From Chloroflexota bacterium (lineage in GTDB: Bacteria; Chloroflexota; Anaerolineae; Anaerolineales; UBA4823), in contig JAEWYL010000256.1 of assembly GCA_023395675.1 (NCBI GenBank), positions 1 to 10,070 of the forward strand: a DNA stretch of 10,070 nt. The letters run 5' to 3'. How positions within the stretch are numbered: position 1 is the stretch's first letter; each line of letters starts with the position of its first letter. Below the pieces are notes generated by a model. It saw only the letters and a program-made list of their open reading frames with translations, was not told where the DNA came from and searched no databases. The position numbers were made by a program, and so were the translations under genes. Below are positions 1-7,341 of the stretch, in pieces.

Positions 1-60
1 TTTTTTGTGTTTTTGTGGGGGGGGGGCCCCCCCCCAAACACAACAACCTATATATTTTTA
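1..60. repeat. Low-complexity G10C9 block at window start
   Basis: Ten G (17-26) are followed directly by nine C (27-35), flanked by T/G-rich sequence on the left and A/C-rich sequence on the right, so the block is an imperfect palindrome. It is followed by an AT-rich stretch unlike the rest of the window. Such a block at the very edge is what a contig-end or read-quality artefact looks like, but it could be a real hairpin. Between 61 and 263 I see no gene, only a T7 run at 107-113 and a weak 5-bp hairpin at 189-204. Confidence 0.6.
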
Positions 61-263
61 GGGTTTTGGTGACTACCGGTGCTGAAATTCAAAACGGATT
101 AAGGTCTTTTTTTCAGGCTGCGAACCACCCCCGTATGTGCCGGTGTCCAATCCATTCCCCCGCCGTATAGGGGAGCTCCGAGGGTTCCCGCCAAAAAACT
201 GGCGCTTCGCACCCGGCCGGGGGAGCGCGCTCAGATGTAAAGCCCGCCCCTGCCTTACCGCGC

Positions 264-298
264 GCAGCGCCCTCCTCCGGTCCGGAGGAGGGCGCTGC
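264..298 (-). terminator. Strong hairpin downstream of the lipoprotein gene
   Basis: A perfect 17-bp inverted repeat (264-280 with 282-298, centred on T281; arm GCAGCGCCCTCCTCCGG) lies 25 bases past the stop codon of the leftward lipoprotein gene. It is very G+C-rich and is not followed by a T tract on the minus strand, so it is not a textbook intrinsic terminator. It may still end transcription or protect the 3' end of the mRNA. The inverted repeat is certain; its role is inferred from position. Confidence 0.6.
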
Positions 299-323
299 AT
301 TACAGCTGCTTTGATGGGTGCTG

Positions 324-1544
324 CTACTGCCCGACGTCCAGCGGGACGTACTGCCGCCAGTATTCCAGGGCCTCGCCGCTCCAGTTGCCGTCGGAGCCCT
401 CAATGGAGGGGTAGCGCGGGGCGCTGTCCAGGATATTCTGCTCCACCAGCAGGATCAGGTGCACGCCCTCGCCCGTCCCGGGGTCGGGGATGTTCAGGGC
501 CCGGATGGGCACCGGCACCACCCCCTCGCCGCCGCCGGCCTGCAGCAGGGCGTACATGAGCTGCCCGCTCTCAGGCTCGATCACATAATCTTCCACCGAG
601 CCCAACGCGTCCCCGTTGCCGGTCTGCAGCTCGGCCCCCAGCAGCTCGCTGGCGTAGGCGATCTTATTCACGGTCACCGCGCCGCCCTGGCTGTCCTCGC
701 CGGTGGCCGGCGCCTCGACGTTGCACTCGCTGGTCAGGTTGATCGGGCCCAGCCCGGACCAGAAGGACTGCACCTCGCCCTCCCAGTCCAGGGAGGCCAG
801 GTCCAGGTCGTCGTCATAAGCCGGCGCGCCGGAGAGCTGCGAGGCGTCCAGGTTCACGGTGATGGTGCGCTGCTCCACGTCAATAATCCCGTCCTGCAGG
901 GTGACCACCTCGTAGGGCACCAGCATGCGGCCGCCCTCCACGCCCGCGGCGCTGCCGGCGTCCACCACCATGTAGAGGATATGCGCCTCGCACCAGTTGA
1001 CGATATAGTCGCTCACCGTGCCCCAGGCGCCGCCGTCCGAGCCAACCAGCTCGTAGCCGAGCAGGTTCGAAAGCAGGGTGGCCTCATTGCGCCCGGTCTC
1101 GGGGAGGATCTCGGCGTTCCAGATCTGCTCCTGGGTGCCGGTCATGGTGTCGGTGGCGGCTACTTCGGGGGTCTCGGCGCCGGAGGGGGTTTCACCGGCG
1201 CCCGGGCCGAGGGTCTCCATCGGGGTGGTCTCGGGGCGGGTGGCGTCCGCAGCCTCGGTCGGGAAATCGGTCGCCGGCTCGGCGGTGCTCAGGCCGCCGG
1301 TCCCCCCGGTCCCACCGGTGGGCAGGGCGGTGCCGAGAGCGCCGCCAGGACTATCGGGCAGCTCGGTCTCCAGGCTGCCGCCGGTATCGGGCAGGACCTG
1401 GGTCGGGTCGTCCACGGGGAGCCCGGTATCGGGCGCAGCCGTGTTCTCCAGACTCTCATCCACCTCACCCGGCGAGCTGCAGGCTGAGACCAGCAGGATC
1501 AGGATGAGTACAATTGCCAGGAAAAAGTCTTGTTTTTTGATCAT
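324..1544 (-). CDS. Lipoprotein with two PRC-barrel-like domains
   Basis: A 406-residue exported protein. Residues 1-21 are a short basic start and a hydrophobic stretch ending in a lipobox (V19-S-A-C22), so Cys22 should be lipidated and the protein anchored outside the cytoplasmic membrane. Residues about 23-150 are a Thr/Pro/Glu/Gly-rich linker with no predicted fold. Two similar modules follow, about 154-230 and 294-372. Each has the pattern xLLGxEL, then a G-(T/S)-V-x-D-Y segment, then a short beta stretch and V-P, which resembles PRC-barrel domains (known from photosynthetic reaction centre H subunit and RimM). Start choice: AGGAGG (complement of 1553-1558) sits 8 bases before ATG 1544. 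The gene is monocistronic, with its own promoter at 1705-1733 and a hairpin after the stop. The lipoprotein call is firm; the PRC assignment is by pattern; the ligand or partner is unknown. Confidence 0.85.
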   Translation of the reverse strand: MIKKQDFFLAIVLILILLVSACSSPGEVDESLENTAAPDTGLPVDDPTQVLPDTGGSLETELPDSPGGALGTALPTGGTGGTGGLSTAEPATDFPTEAADATRPETTPMETLGPGAGETPSGAETPEVAATDTMTGTQEQIWNAEILPETGRNEATLLSNLLGYELVGSDGGAWGTVSDYIVNWCEAHILYMVVDAGSAAGVEGGRMLVPYEVVTLQDGIIDVEQRTITVNLDASQLSGAPAYDDDLDLASLDWEGEVQSFWSGLGPINLTSECNVEAPATGEDSQGGAVTVNKIAYASELLGAELQTGNGDALGSVEDYVIEPESGQLMYALLQAGGGEGVVPVPIRALNIPDPGTGEGVHLILLVEQNILDSAPRYPSIEGSDGNWSGEALEYWRQYVPLDVGQ

Positions 1545-1609
1545 ATCTTTTACCTCCTGAGAAAAAACTTGCTTTCACTGCTTCCCCCTTGCCAGAGGCC
1601 GGCGCGATG

Positions 1610-1688
1610 CGGCGAGGACGCCGCTTGGCTGGCAGCCTCGCCGGAGAGTGGGCCGTCCGGCGGGCTGCGCTTGCCCGCCGCCCGCCGG
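1610..1688 (-). promoter_or_regulatory. Structured GC-rich 5' leader of the lipoprotein mRNA
   Basis: The predicted transcript has an untranslated leader of about 150 bases. It contains two separate perfect inverted repeats: CGGCGAGG/CCTCGCCG (1610-1617 with 1636-1643, 18-base loop) and CCGGCGGGC/GCCCGCCGG (1657-1665 with 1680-1688, 14-base loop). On the RNA these are two consecutive stem-loops, followed by a purine-rich stretch and a U6 run just before the ribosome binding site. I do not recognise a known riboswitch class. The inverted repeats are seen directly; regulation is inferred. Confidence 0.45.
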
Positions 1689-1704
1689 CCCTCTGACCGT
1701 GAAT

Positions 1705-1733
1705 ACTATAGTCTTTTTCGAAATTCATCTCAA
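1705..1733 (-). promoter_or_regulatory. Sigma-70-type promoter for the lipoprotein gene
   Basis: Read on the minus strand: -35 TTGAGA (complement of 1728-1733), a 17-base spacer, and -10 TATAGT (complement of 1705-1710). It lies in an AT-rich island between two GC-rich hairpins, upstream of the gene starting at 1544. The start of transcription would be near 1698. The boxes match consensus at 5 of 6 positions each apart from minor changes, and spacing is ideal. Confidence 0.7.
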
Positions 1734-1739
1734 TAAGGA

Positions 1740-1884
1740 AAATGCCTAATCGAAATAGGGGTTTTCCCGCCAATCAGTAGGGAACTCCCTGACATGCTGC
1801 GTCCCGGCGCAGAGCCGGCGGGCCGCGCGCGCCGGTGATGCCCGCCGGGGGAGGGCGCTTGCCAGCAAACGACCGGGCGGCCCC
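1740..1884. other. Intergenic stretch with a hairpin before the repeat array
   Basis: No gene is seen. A 9-bp inverted repeat CCGGCGGGC/GCCCGCCGG (1815-1823 with 1840-1848, 16-base loop) has the same arms as the hairpin at 1657-1688. The end of this stretch, before 1885, weakly resembles the end of the 178-bp repeat unit and may be a decayed extra copy. Confidence 0.5.
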
Positions 1885-2063
1885 ACGCGCGCGCGGCAGC
1901 CCCGCACAAAGCGCACCCCGCCCCCGGCCCGGTGCGAGGCATTTTCACCGCCGGCCAGGCGCATGGCAGGCGCGCCGGTCACCATTTGACATGGGGCAGC
2001 CCAGGCGGGGGAATGCCTTGCACCTGATCAGCCGCGCCTCACCCAACGATCACCTGCAGCCCC
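1885..2063. repeat. Repeat unit 1
   Basis: First full copy, 179 bp, core at 1931-2024. By eye its core differs from unit 3 at 3 of 94 positions and from unit 2 at 7 of 94. Confidence 0.85.
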
Positions 2064-2240
2064 CCGCGCGCGCGGCAGCCCCGCACAAAGCGCACCCCGT
2101 CCGGTCCGGTGCGAGGCATTTTCACCGCCGGCCAGGCGTATGGCAAGCGCGCCGGTCACCATTTGACATAAGGCAGCCCAGGCGAAGAAATGCCTTGCAC
2201 CTGATCAGCCGCGCCTCACCCAACGATCACCTGCAGCCCC
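2064..2240. repeat. Repeat unit 2
   Basis: Second full copy, 177 bp, core at 2108-2201. All seven core differences from unit 1 are transitions (G to A or C to T in this copy). The 2-bp length loss lies in the GC-rich spacer before the core. Confidence 0.85.
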
Positions 2241-2420
2241 ACGCGCGCGCGGCAGCCCCGCACAAAGCGCACCCCGTCCCCGGCCCGGTGCGAGGCATTT
2301 TCACCGCCGGCCGGGGGCATGGCAGGCGCGCCGGTCACCATTTGACATGGGGCAGCCCAGGCGGGGAAATGCCTTGCACCTGATCAGCCGCTTCTGGCCA
2401 CCAACGATCACGTGCGGGGC
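2241..2420. repeat. Repeat unit 3
   Basis: Third copy, core at 2287-2380. After the core it diverges from the other two copies around 2391-2420, so its right border is approximate. Confidence 0.8.
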
Positions 2421-2557
2421 GGCTCGCCGGCCGGCCTTGCACGCTCGTCGCAGCCCCACGCGCGCCGCCCGGCGTGGCCCTGAAACGCACCCTGCCCCCG
2501 GCCCTGGGGAGGAGCCATCCTCGCATCCCTTTTCCCGCCCCTGCCCGCAGAAACCTG

Positions 2558-2563
2558 TATAAT
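2558..2563 (+). promoter_or_regulatory. -10 element of the exonuclease operon
   Basis: A perfect TATAAT preceded by TG lies 40 bases upstream of the exonuclease start, giving a leader of about 33 bases. I see no good -35 hexamer at 16-18 bases upstream, so the promoter may rely on the -10 region or an activator. Confidence 0.6.
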
Positions 2564-2603
2564 AGAGCTAACGCTGTTCAAAGGAGACCCGAAGGGAGAG
2601 GTC

Positions 2604-3173
2604 ATGCTCGCCACTCACCGCCTGTCCGCCATACACACCGCCCAGGCCCTCCTGCAGGCCAGGCCGGTTTACCTGGATACCGAGACCACCGGGCTGGAGG
2701 GGAACGCCGAGGTAATCGAGATCTGCGTGCTGGACACCGGCGGCAGCCCGCTGGTGCACACCCTGGTGAAGCCGCGCTTCCCCATCCCGCCCCCGGCCAC
2801 GCGCATCCACGGCGTCACCAACGAGATGGTGGCCCTGGCGCCCACCTGGCCCGAGGTCTGGCCCCAGGTCGAGGCCGCCCTGCGCGGGCGCACGGTGGGG
2901 ATCTACAACGCCGATTTCGACCTGCGCATTCTGCGCGCCACCCACCGCGGCTACAACCTCCCCTGGCAGGCCGGGCTGTTCAAGTCCTTCTGCATTATGA
3001 AGCTGTACGCCCAATATTACGGGCAGTGGAACGGGCGCTACGGCTCTTTCCGCTGGCAGAGCCTGGCCGAGGCCGGGCGCCAGTGCAGGATCTCCCTGCC
3101 CAACGCTCACCGGGCCCTGGCCGACACCCTGCTGGCCCGGGCGCTCCTGGAGCATATGGCCGGTTCGACGTGA
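2604..3173 (+). CDS. DnaQ-like 3'-5' exonuclease (DEDDh family)
   Basis: A 189-residue protein that should remove nucleotides from 3' ends of DNA or RNA in the cytoplasm, using two metal ions. All expected motifs are present. Exo I is D25-T-E27-T-T-G. Exo II is around Y101-N-A-D104-F-D106. Exo III is N167-A-H169 with D174 five residues later (HxxxxD, the DEDDh form). The length is that of a stand-alone exonuclease domain, with no polymerase or helicase part attached. ATG 2604 is preceded by a purine-rich GGGAGAGG binding site (2594-2601), and the exonuclease fold begins about 20 residues in. The stop codon overlaps the start of the next gene, so the two are translated together. The domain call is firm; the substrate (proofreading, repair or RNA processing) cannot be told from sequence. 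Confidence 0.9.
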   Translation: MLATHRLSAIHTAQALLQARPVYLDTETTGLEGNAEVIEICVLDTGGSPLVHTLVKPRFPIPPPATRIHGVTNEMVALAPTWPEVWPQVEAALRGRTVGIYNADFDLRILRATHRGYNLPWQAGLFKSFCIMKLYAQYYGQWNGRYGSFRWQSLAEAGRQCRISLPNAHRALADTLLARALLEHMAGST

Positions 3174-3997
3174 AGCTCTACGCCGTCAGCGACCTGCACC
3201 TCTCGCGCGAGCCCAACCGCCGGGCGCTGAAAAACCTGCGCGCCCATCCCGGCGACTGGCTGATCCTCGCCGGGGATGTGGGCGAGACCGAGACCCACCT
3301 GCAGTACGCCCTGGCCGTCCTCACCCGCTGTTTTGACCAGGTGCTCTGGACCCCCGGGAACCACGACCTGTGGACCCTGCCCTCCGCCCGCCAGGGCGCC
3401 CGCGGCGAGGCCCGCTACCGCCGCCTGGTGCAGATCTGCCGCGATTACGGCGTCCTGACCCCCGAAGACCCCTACCCGCGCTGGCCCGGTCCCGGGCCGG
3501 CCTGCACCCTGGCGCCGGTTTTCACCCTCTACGATTACAGCTTCTCTCCGGACGAGATCCCCCCCGAACGGGCCGTGGAATGGGCCGCCGGGGCGGGCGT
3601 GGTCTGCGCGGACGAGCTGCTCCTTCACCCCGACCCCTACCCCTCCCGCCAGGCCTGGTGCGCCGCCCGCTGCGAGTACACCGGGGCGCGCCTGCAGGAG
3701 GCCGGCGCCGCCGGGCCCCTGCTCCTGGCGAGCCACTATCCCCTGCGCCGCGACCTGGTGCTGCTGCGCCGCATCCCGCGCTTCGCCCCCTGGTGCGGCA
3801 CCCGGCTCACCGAGAGCTGGTTCGAGCGCTTCCCCCTGCTGGCGGTGGTCTACGGGCACTTGCACCTGCGCGGCTCGCACCGGCGCCTGGGCGTGCGCTG
3901 CGAGGAGGTCTCCCTCGGCTATCCCGAGCAGTGGGATGAAAGCGCCGGGCTGGAGCCCTACCTGCGAGAGATCCTCCCCGGGCCGCGCCCCGCCTGA
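3170..3997 (+). CDS. Calcineurin-like metallophosphoesterase
   Basis: A 275-residue enzyme predicted to cleave a phosphoester with a two-metal centre. The family motifs appear in order: D8-L-H10, G35-D36, G63-N-H65-D66, S188-H189 and G229-H230-L-H232, so the metal site looks complete. No signal peptide or membrane segment is seen, so it is probably cytoplasmic. The start is chosen as GTG 3170, which overlaps the upstream stop codon in GTGA and begins right at the first beta strand of the fold. The same frame is open far upstream, but that part lies over the exonuclease gene and shows no domain. The tight coupling with an exonuclease suggests a shared substrate, possibly nucleic acid, though the family also includes protein and nucleotide phosphatases. 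The family call is firm; the substrate is unknown. Confidence 0.88.
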   Translation: MKLYAVSDLHLSREPNRRALKNLRAHPGDWLILAGDVGETETHLQYALAVLTRCFDQVLWTPGNHDLWTLPSARQGARGEARYRRLVQICRDYGVLTPEDPYPRWPGPGPACTLAPVFTLYDYSFSPDEIPPERAVEWAAGAGVVCADELLLHPDPYPSRQAWCAARCEYTGARLQEAGAAGPLLLASHYPLRRDLVLLRRIPRFAPWCGTRLTESWFERFPLLAVVYGHLHLRGSHRRLGVRCEEVSLGYPEQWDESAGLEPYLREILPGPRPA

Positions 3998-4162
3998 GCG
4001 CAAAAGCGGGCTTTCCCTGTCCCCACACCCTGCCGGAACGCGATTTTCTTCCCCTGCGCCGGCCGTATCCATTCAAGTTCTCCCCAATCCTGCCGAAAAC
4101 GATTTCAGACCGGTGCCGCGGCATCCGGCCCATATTCTCATGCGCATCACAGGTGTTCCGGT
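3998..4162. other. Intergenic region before the c-di-GMP protein
   Basis: No gene, clear promoter, terminator hairpin or known riboswitch is seen in these 165 bases. The next gene could be read from the upstream operon's promoter or from one I cannot recognise. Confidence 0.4.
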
Positions 4163-7100
4163 TTGATCCCTTCTCTTTCACCCCGGTCGCTCCGGCTGCT
4201 GCTCTGCCTTCCCCCGGCGGGCATTCTCCTGGCCCATGCGGGCCTGTTCGTGTTTCTGCCGCAGGGCCCGCTGCGCCTGGGGCTGAACGACCTGCTCACC
4301 CTGGTGGGGGCCCTGCTGGCCGCCGGCAGCTTCTTCCTGAACGCCTCCCGGGCCGGCAGGCCGCGCGCCTGGCCCCGCTCGGGGTGGTTCCTGCTGGCCC
4401 TGGCTTACTGCGCGACAGCCGGGGGCCATGCCCTCTGGGGCTACTACGAGGCCGTGGCCGGTGTGGAACCTTTCCCCTCCCCGGCGGACCTGCTCTTTCT
4501 CCTGTTCTACCCGCTGTTCATCGTGGGCGCTCTGCGCCTGCCTGCCGCCCGCGCCAGCCGGGGAGAGCTGGCGCGCATGCGCCTCGGGGCCCTGGCGGTC
4601 ATGCTCTCCCTGAGCCTGCTCCTGTGGAATTACCTGCTGGCGCCCCTCACCCAGTCCATCGCCGGGACCCCGCTTGTGGAACGCCTGATTGCCATGGCCT
4701 ACCCGGTTTTTGGCATGCTGATGGTCTGGCTGCTGACCATGCTGCTCTTCCGCCCGCTCAGCGGCGTCTCCCGGCCGGTCTACCTGCTGCTGATCCTGAG
4801 CCTCGTACTGGAGATCCTGTCCGACCTCAGTTTCTGCCTCCTTACGCTGCAGGACGCTTATACCAGCGGCGGCCTGCTGGACCTGGGCTGGGCGGCCTCC
4901 CTGATCCTGGCCTGTATGGCGGGGCTGTACCAGTTCTGCTGCTCGCCCGCGCCCGAAGCGGCGCAGGAGCAGGCGGAGAGGCAGGGGCGCAGCGCCTCCC
5001 TCTCCAGGCTGTACTTCCCCATCCTGTGGGTCATGGCGGCCCTGGCTCTCCTCATCCATGCCCACTACCGGCCCCTGCCGATGGATTTTCGCCTGGTGGC
5101 CCTGAGCGTGACCCTGATCATCGGGCTGGTGCTGCTGCGGCAGGGCGCCATGTTCTGGGAAAACCAGCAGATGCACGCTCACCTGCAGCGCCTGGAGGCG
5201 GACCAGGCGCGCCAGGAGCGGGACGCCTATTTCCGGGCCCTGATCGAGAACTCGTCCGACCCGCTCACGGTGGTGGATGCCGCCGGGCTGTGCTCTTATG
5301 CCAGCCCCGCCGTGGAGAAGATCCTGGGCTACCCGGTGGAGGCCCTGGTGGGGAGGAATCTCTCCGAGCTGGCGCACCCGGAGGACCGGGAGCGGCTGCT
5401 GGCGGCGCTGAAAGACCTGGTCACCTACGAGGACGAAAGCGCCGTCCTCCAGTACCGTTTCCGCCGCGCCGACGGCGCCTGGCTCTACCTGGAGACGGAG
5501 GCTAAGAACCGCCTGCACGACCGTTCGGTCGGCGGGATCGTGATGAACTCCCGCGATATCACCGGGCAGGTGCTGGCCTACTCGGCCCTCAAAGAGAGCG
5601 AGGAGCGCTACGCCCTGGCGGCCCAGAGCGCCAACGACGGCCTCTGGGACTGGGACATGAAGGCCAACCGCTTCTATCTTTCCGAACGCTGGAAAGCGCA
5701 GCTCGGTTATGACGATGAGCACGCCCCCGAGACCTTCGACGAGATCATGGCCTGCATCCACCCGGACGACCTGGAGGCGGTGCGCGCCAACTTTAACCGG
5801 CACCTGCAGGGCCTGACGGACCATGTGGAGCTCGAGCAGCGGGTGCGCCACCGCGACGGTTCCTGGCGCTGGATGCTGTGCCGGGGGATCGCCGTGCGCG
5901 ACTGCCAGGGGCGGCCCACCCGCATGGCAGGCTCGCTCTCCGATATCACCCTGCGGAAGCTGGCGGAGGAGCGCCTGCAGCGCGACGCTTTCTATGACGC
6001 CCTCAGCGGCCTGCCCAACCGGGCCCTGTTCATCGACCGCCTGGGCCAGGCCCTGGAGCGCCTGCGGCGGCGCAGCGATTACGGCCTCGCCGTGCTTTTC
6101 CTGGACCTGGACCAGTTCAAGGTTTATAACGACAGCCTGGGACACCTGGCCGGGGACGAGATCCTGAAGCACACCGCCGGGCTGCTGAAGGGCTGCCTGC
6201 GCGCCGCGGACACCGTGGCGCGCCTGGGCGGGGACGAGTTCGTGATTCTGCTGGAGGACGTGCAGGAGCTGAGCCCGGTGCTGGAGGTGTCGGACCGCAT
6301 CCACGAGGCGCTCAAACAGCCGCTGGAGATGCTGGGGCGCAAGGTCTATCTCTCCGCCAGCATCGGCATCGTCCACAGCCAGCAGGGGCCCGGCATCGGC
6401 TATCTGCGTCCCGAGGAGGTGCTGCGCGACGCCGATACAGCCATGTACGCGGCCAAGGAGCGCGGCAAGGCCTGCACGGTCATCTTCGACCCGGGGATGC
6501 GCAGCCGCGCGCTGGAGCGGCTGGAGCTGGACTCAGCCCTGCGCCTCGCCCTGGAGAACAGGCAGTTCCGGCTGCACTACCAGCCCATCCTCTCCCTGCA
6601 GCAGGACCGCCTGGTGGGCTTCGAGGCCCTGCTGCGCTGGGAGCTCCCCGGGCGCGGGCTGGTCCCCCCGGGCGAGTTCGTGCCCGTGGCGGAGGAGACC
6701 GGCCTGATCCTGCGCATCGGCGGCTGGGTGCTCTCCGAGGCCTGCCGCCAGGCGCGCGCCTGGCAGCAGCAGTACCCGGGCAGCCCGCCCCTGACCATGC
6801 ACGTGAACCTGTCCGGCCGGCAGCTGGTGGACCCCGACCTGGCGGGCCAGGTGGAGGCGGTGCTGCAGGCCAGCGGGCTGGACGCCGGCTGCCTGGTGCT
6901 GGAGATCACCGAGAGCGTGCTGGTGGAGAACATCGAGTACGCCCTGAGCACCATCGAGCGCCTGCACGCCCTGGGGGTCGAGCTGCATATTGACGATTTC
7001 GGCACCGGCTATTCCTCCCTCAGCTATATCCAGCGCCTGCCGGTGGATGCGATTAAGATCGATCGCTCTTTCATCAGCGGGAATGACGAGCTTATGAACC

Positions 7101-7336
7101 GGGACGAGCTCCTCAAATCTATCCTGCAGCTCGCGCACAGCCTGGGCCTGTCGGCCATCGCCGAGGGGGTGGAGACGGAGGGGCAGCTTTCACGCCTGAA
7201 GGAGCTGGGCTGTCCCTTCGGGCAGGGTTATTTCATTGCCCGCCCGCTGGCCCCCGAGGCGGCGGAGACCCTGCTCTCCGCCAGCCTGCCCATCCAGGCC
7301 CCGGAAGCCAGCCTTCCCGCCGCCGCCAGCCTCTAA
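4163..7336 (+). CDS. Membrane PAS-PAS-GGDEF-EAL protein (c-di-GMP cyclase/phosphodiesterase)
   Basis: A 1057-residue membrane signalling protein. Residues about 10-330 hold roughly ten hydrophobic segments, a membrane sensor region I cannot assign to a named family. A short charged helix (about 330-355) leads to two PAS domains (about 356-475 and 480-605). The GGDEF domain (about 612-770) has the intact motif GGDEF at 689-693 and an inhibitory-site RxxD (R680-D683) five residues before it, so it should make c-di-GMP from GTP and be product-inhibited. The EAL domain (about 790-1035) keeps E821-A-L, N882, E914 in EITES, D944-D945, K965 and E1001/E1004 in EGVET, so it should also hydrolyse c-di-GMP. 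Start: TTG 4163 with AGGTG 7 bases upstream. No in-frame ATG or GTG occurs before the first hydrophobic segment, so the exact start is less sure. The gene ends in a strong terminator. Confidence 0.92.
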   Translation: MIPSLSPRSLRLLLCLPPAGILLAHAGLFVFLPQGPLRLGLNDLLTLVGALLAAGSFFLNASRAGRPRAWPRSGWFLLALAYCATAGGHALWGYYEAVAGVEPFPSPADLLFLLFYPLFIVGALRLPAARASRGELARMRLGALAVMLSLSLLLWNYLLAPLTQSIAGTPLVERLIAMAYPVFGMLMVWLLTMLLFRPLSGVSRPVYLLLILSLVLEILSDLSFCLLTLQDAYTSGGLLDLGWAASLILACMAGLYQFCCSPAPEAAQEQAERQGRSASLSRLYFPILWVMAALALLIHAHYRPLPMDFRLVALSVTLIIGLVLLRQGAMFWENQQMHAHLQRLEADQARQERDAYFRALIENSSDPLTVVDAAGLCSYASPAVEKILGYPVEALVGRNLSELAHPEDRERLLAALKDLVTYEDESAVLQYRFRRADGAWLYLETEAKNRLHDRSVGGIVMNSRDITGQVLAYSALKESEERYALAAQSANDGLWDWDMKANRFYLSERWKAQLGYDDEHAPETFDEIMACIHPDDLEAVRANFNRHLQGLTDHVELEQRVRHRDGSWRWMLCRGIAVRDCQGRPTRMAGSLSDITLRKLAEERLQRDAFYDALSGLPNRALFIDRLGQALERLRRRSDYGLAVLFLDLDQFKVYNDSLGHLAGDEILKHTAGLLKGCLRAADTVARLGGDEFVILLEDVQELSPVLEVSDRIHEALKQPLEMLGRKVYLSASIGIVHSQQGPGIGYLRPEEVLRDADTAMYAAKERGKACTVIFDPGMRSRALERLELDSALRLALENRQFRLHYQPILSLQQDRLVGFEALLRWELPGRGLVPPGEFVPVAEETGLILRIGGWVLSEACRQARAWQQQYPGSPPLTMHVNLSGRQLVDPDLAGQVEAVLQASGLDAGCLVLEITESVLVENIEYALSTIERLHALGVELHIDDFGTGYSSLSYIQRLPVDAIKIDRSFISGNDELMNRDELLKSILQLAHSLGLSAIAEGVETEGQLSRLKELGCPFGQGYFIARPLAPEAAETLLSASLPIQAPEASLPAAASL

Positions 7337-7341
7337 ACAGC

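Larger units (their letters stand above)
1885..2507. repeat. Tandem array of ~178-bp repeats, three full copies plus a decayed one
   Basis: Three consecutive copies start at 1885, 2064 and 2241 (unit lengths 179, 177 and about 180), and a decayed partial copy is recognisable at about 2451-2507. Each unit opens with an alternating CG tract, then a GC-rich spacer of variable length, then a 94-bp core (1931-2024, 2108-2201, 2287-2380). The core begins GGTGCGAGGCATT and ends AATGCCTTGCACC. These ends are complementary over 13 positions with one G-T wobble and always enclose exactly 68 bases. Length changes fall outside the core. No convincing reading frame runs through the array: a frame open through copies 1 and 2 changes frame in copy 3. 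Function unknown. Confidence 0.9.

Noticed and set aside
189..204. Small hairpin CGCCA/TGGCG with A-rich loop
   Set aside because: Only 5 bp and not next to a gene end; expected by chance in this sequence.
318..1487. Long plus-strand frame opposite the lipoprotein gene
   Set aside because: Shadow of the minus-strand gene: no domain and no ribosome binding site, whereas the minus strand has a lipobox, binding site and promoter.
1986..2370. TTGACA in every repeat unit as a promoter -35
   Set aside because: The position 17 bases downstream reads GGGAAT, AGAAAT or GGAAAT, a poor -10. The hexamer is kept because the whole core is kept.
1835..2383. Open frame through the tandem repeats on the plus strand
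   Set aside because: The repeat period is not constant modulo three, so the encoded repeats change frame in copy 3. There is no ribosome binding site and composition is Arg/Pro/Ala-rich as expected for an accidental GC-rich frame.
1885..2420. CRISPR array
   Set aside because: Repeats are ~178 bp and directly adjacent, with no unique spacers and no cas genes nearby.
2474..3169. Longer N-terminus for the metallophosphoesterase
   Set aside because: It would run in another frame across the whole exonuclease gene, whose motifs are complete; the fold starts at GTG 3170.
3998..4162. c-di-GMP riboswitch before the GGDEF-EAL gene
   Set aside because: I looked for the conserved core of the known c-di-GMP riboswitch classes and did not find it.
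4178..6376. Long minus-strand frame opposite the c-di-GMP gene
   Set aside because: Shadow frame rich in Gln, His and Pro with no recognisable domain; the plus strand carries complete GGDEF and EAL motifs.
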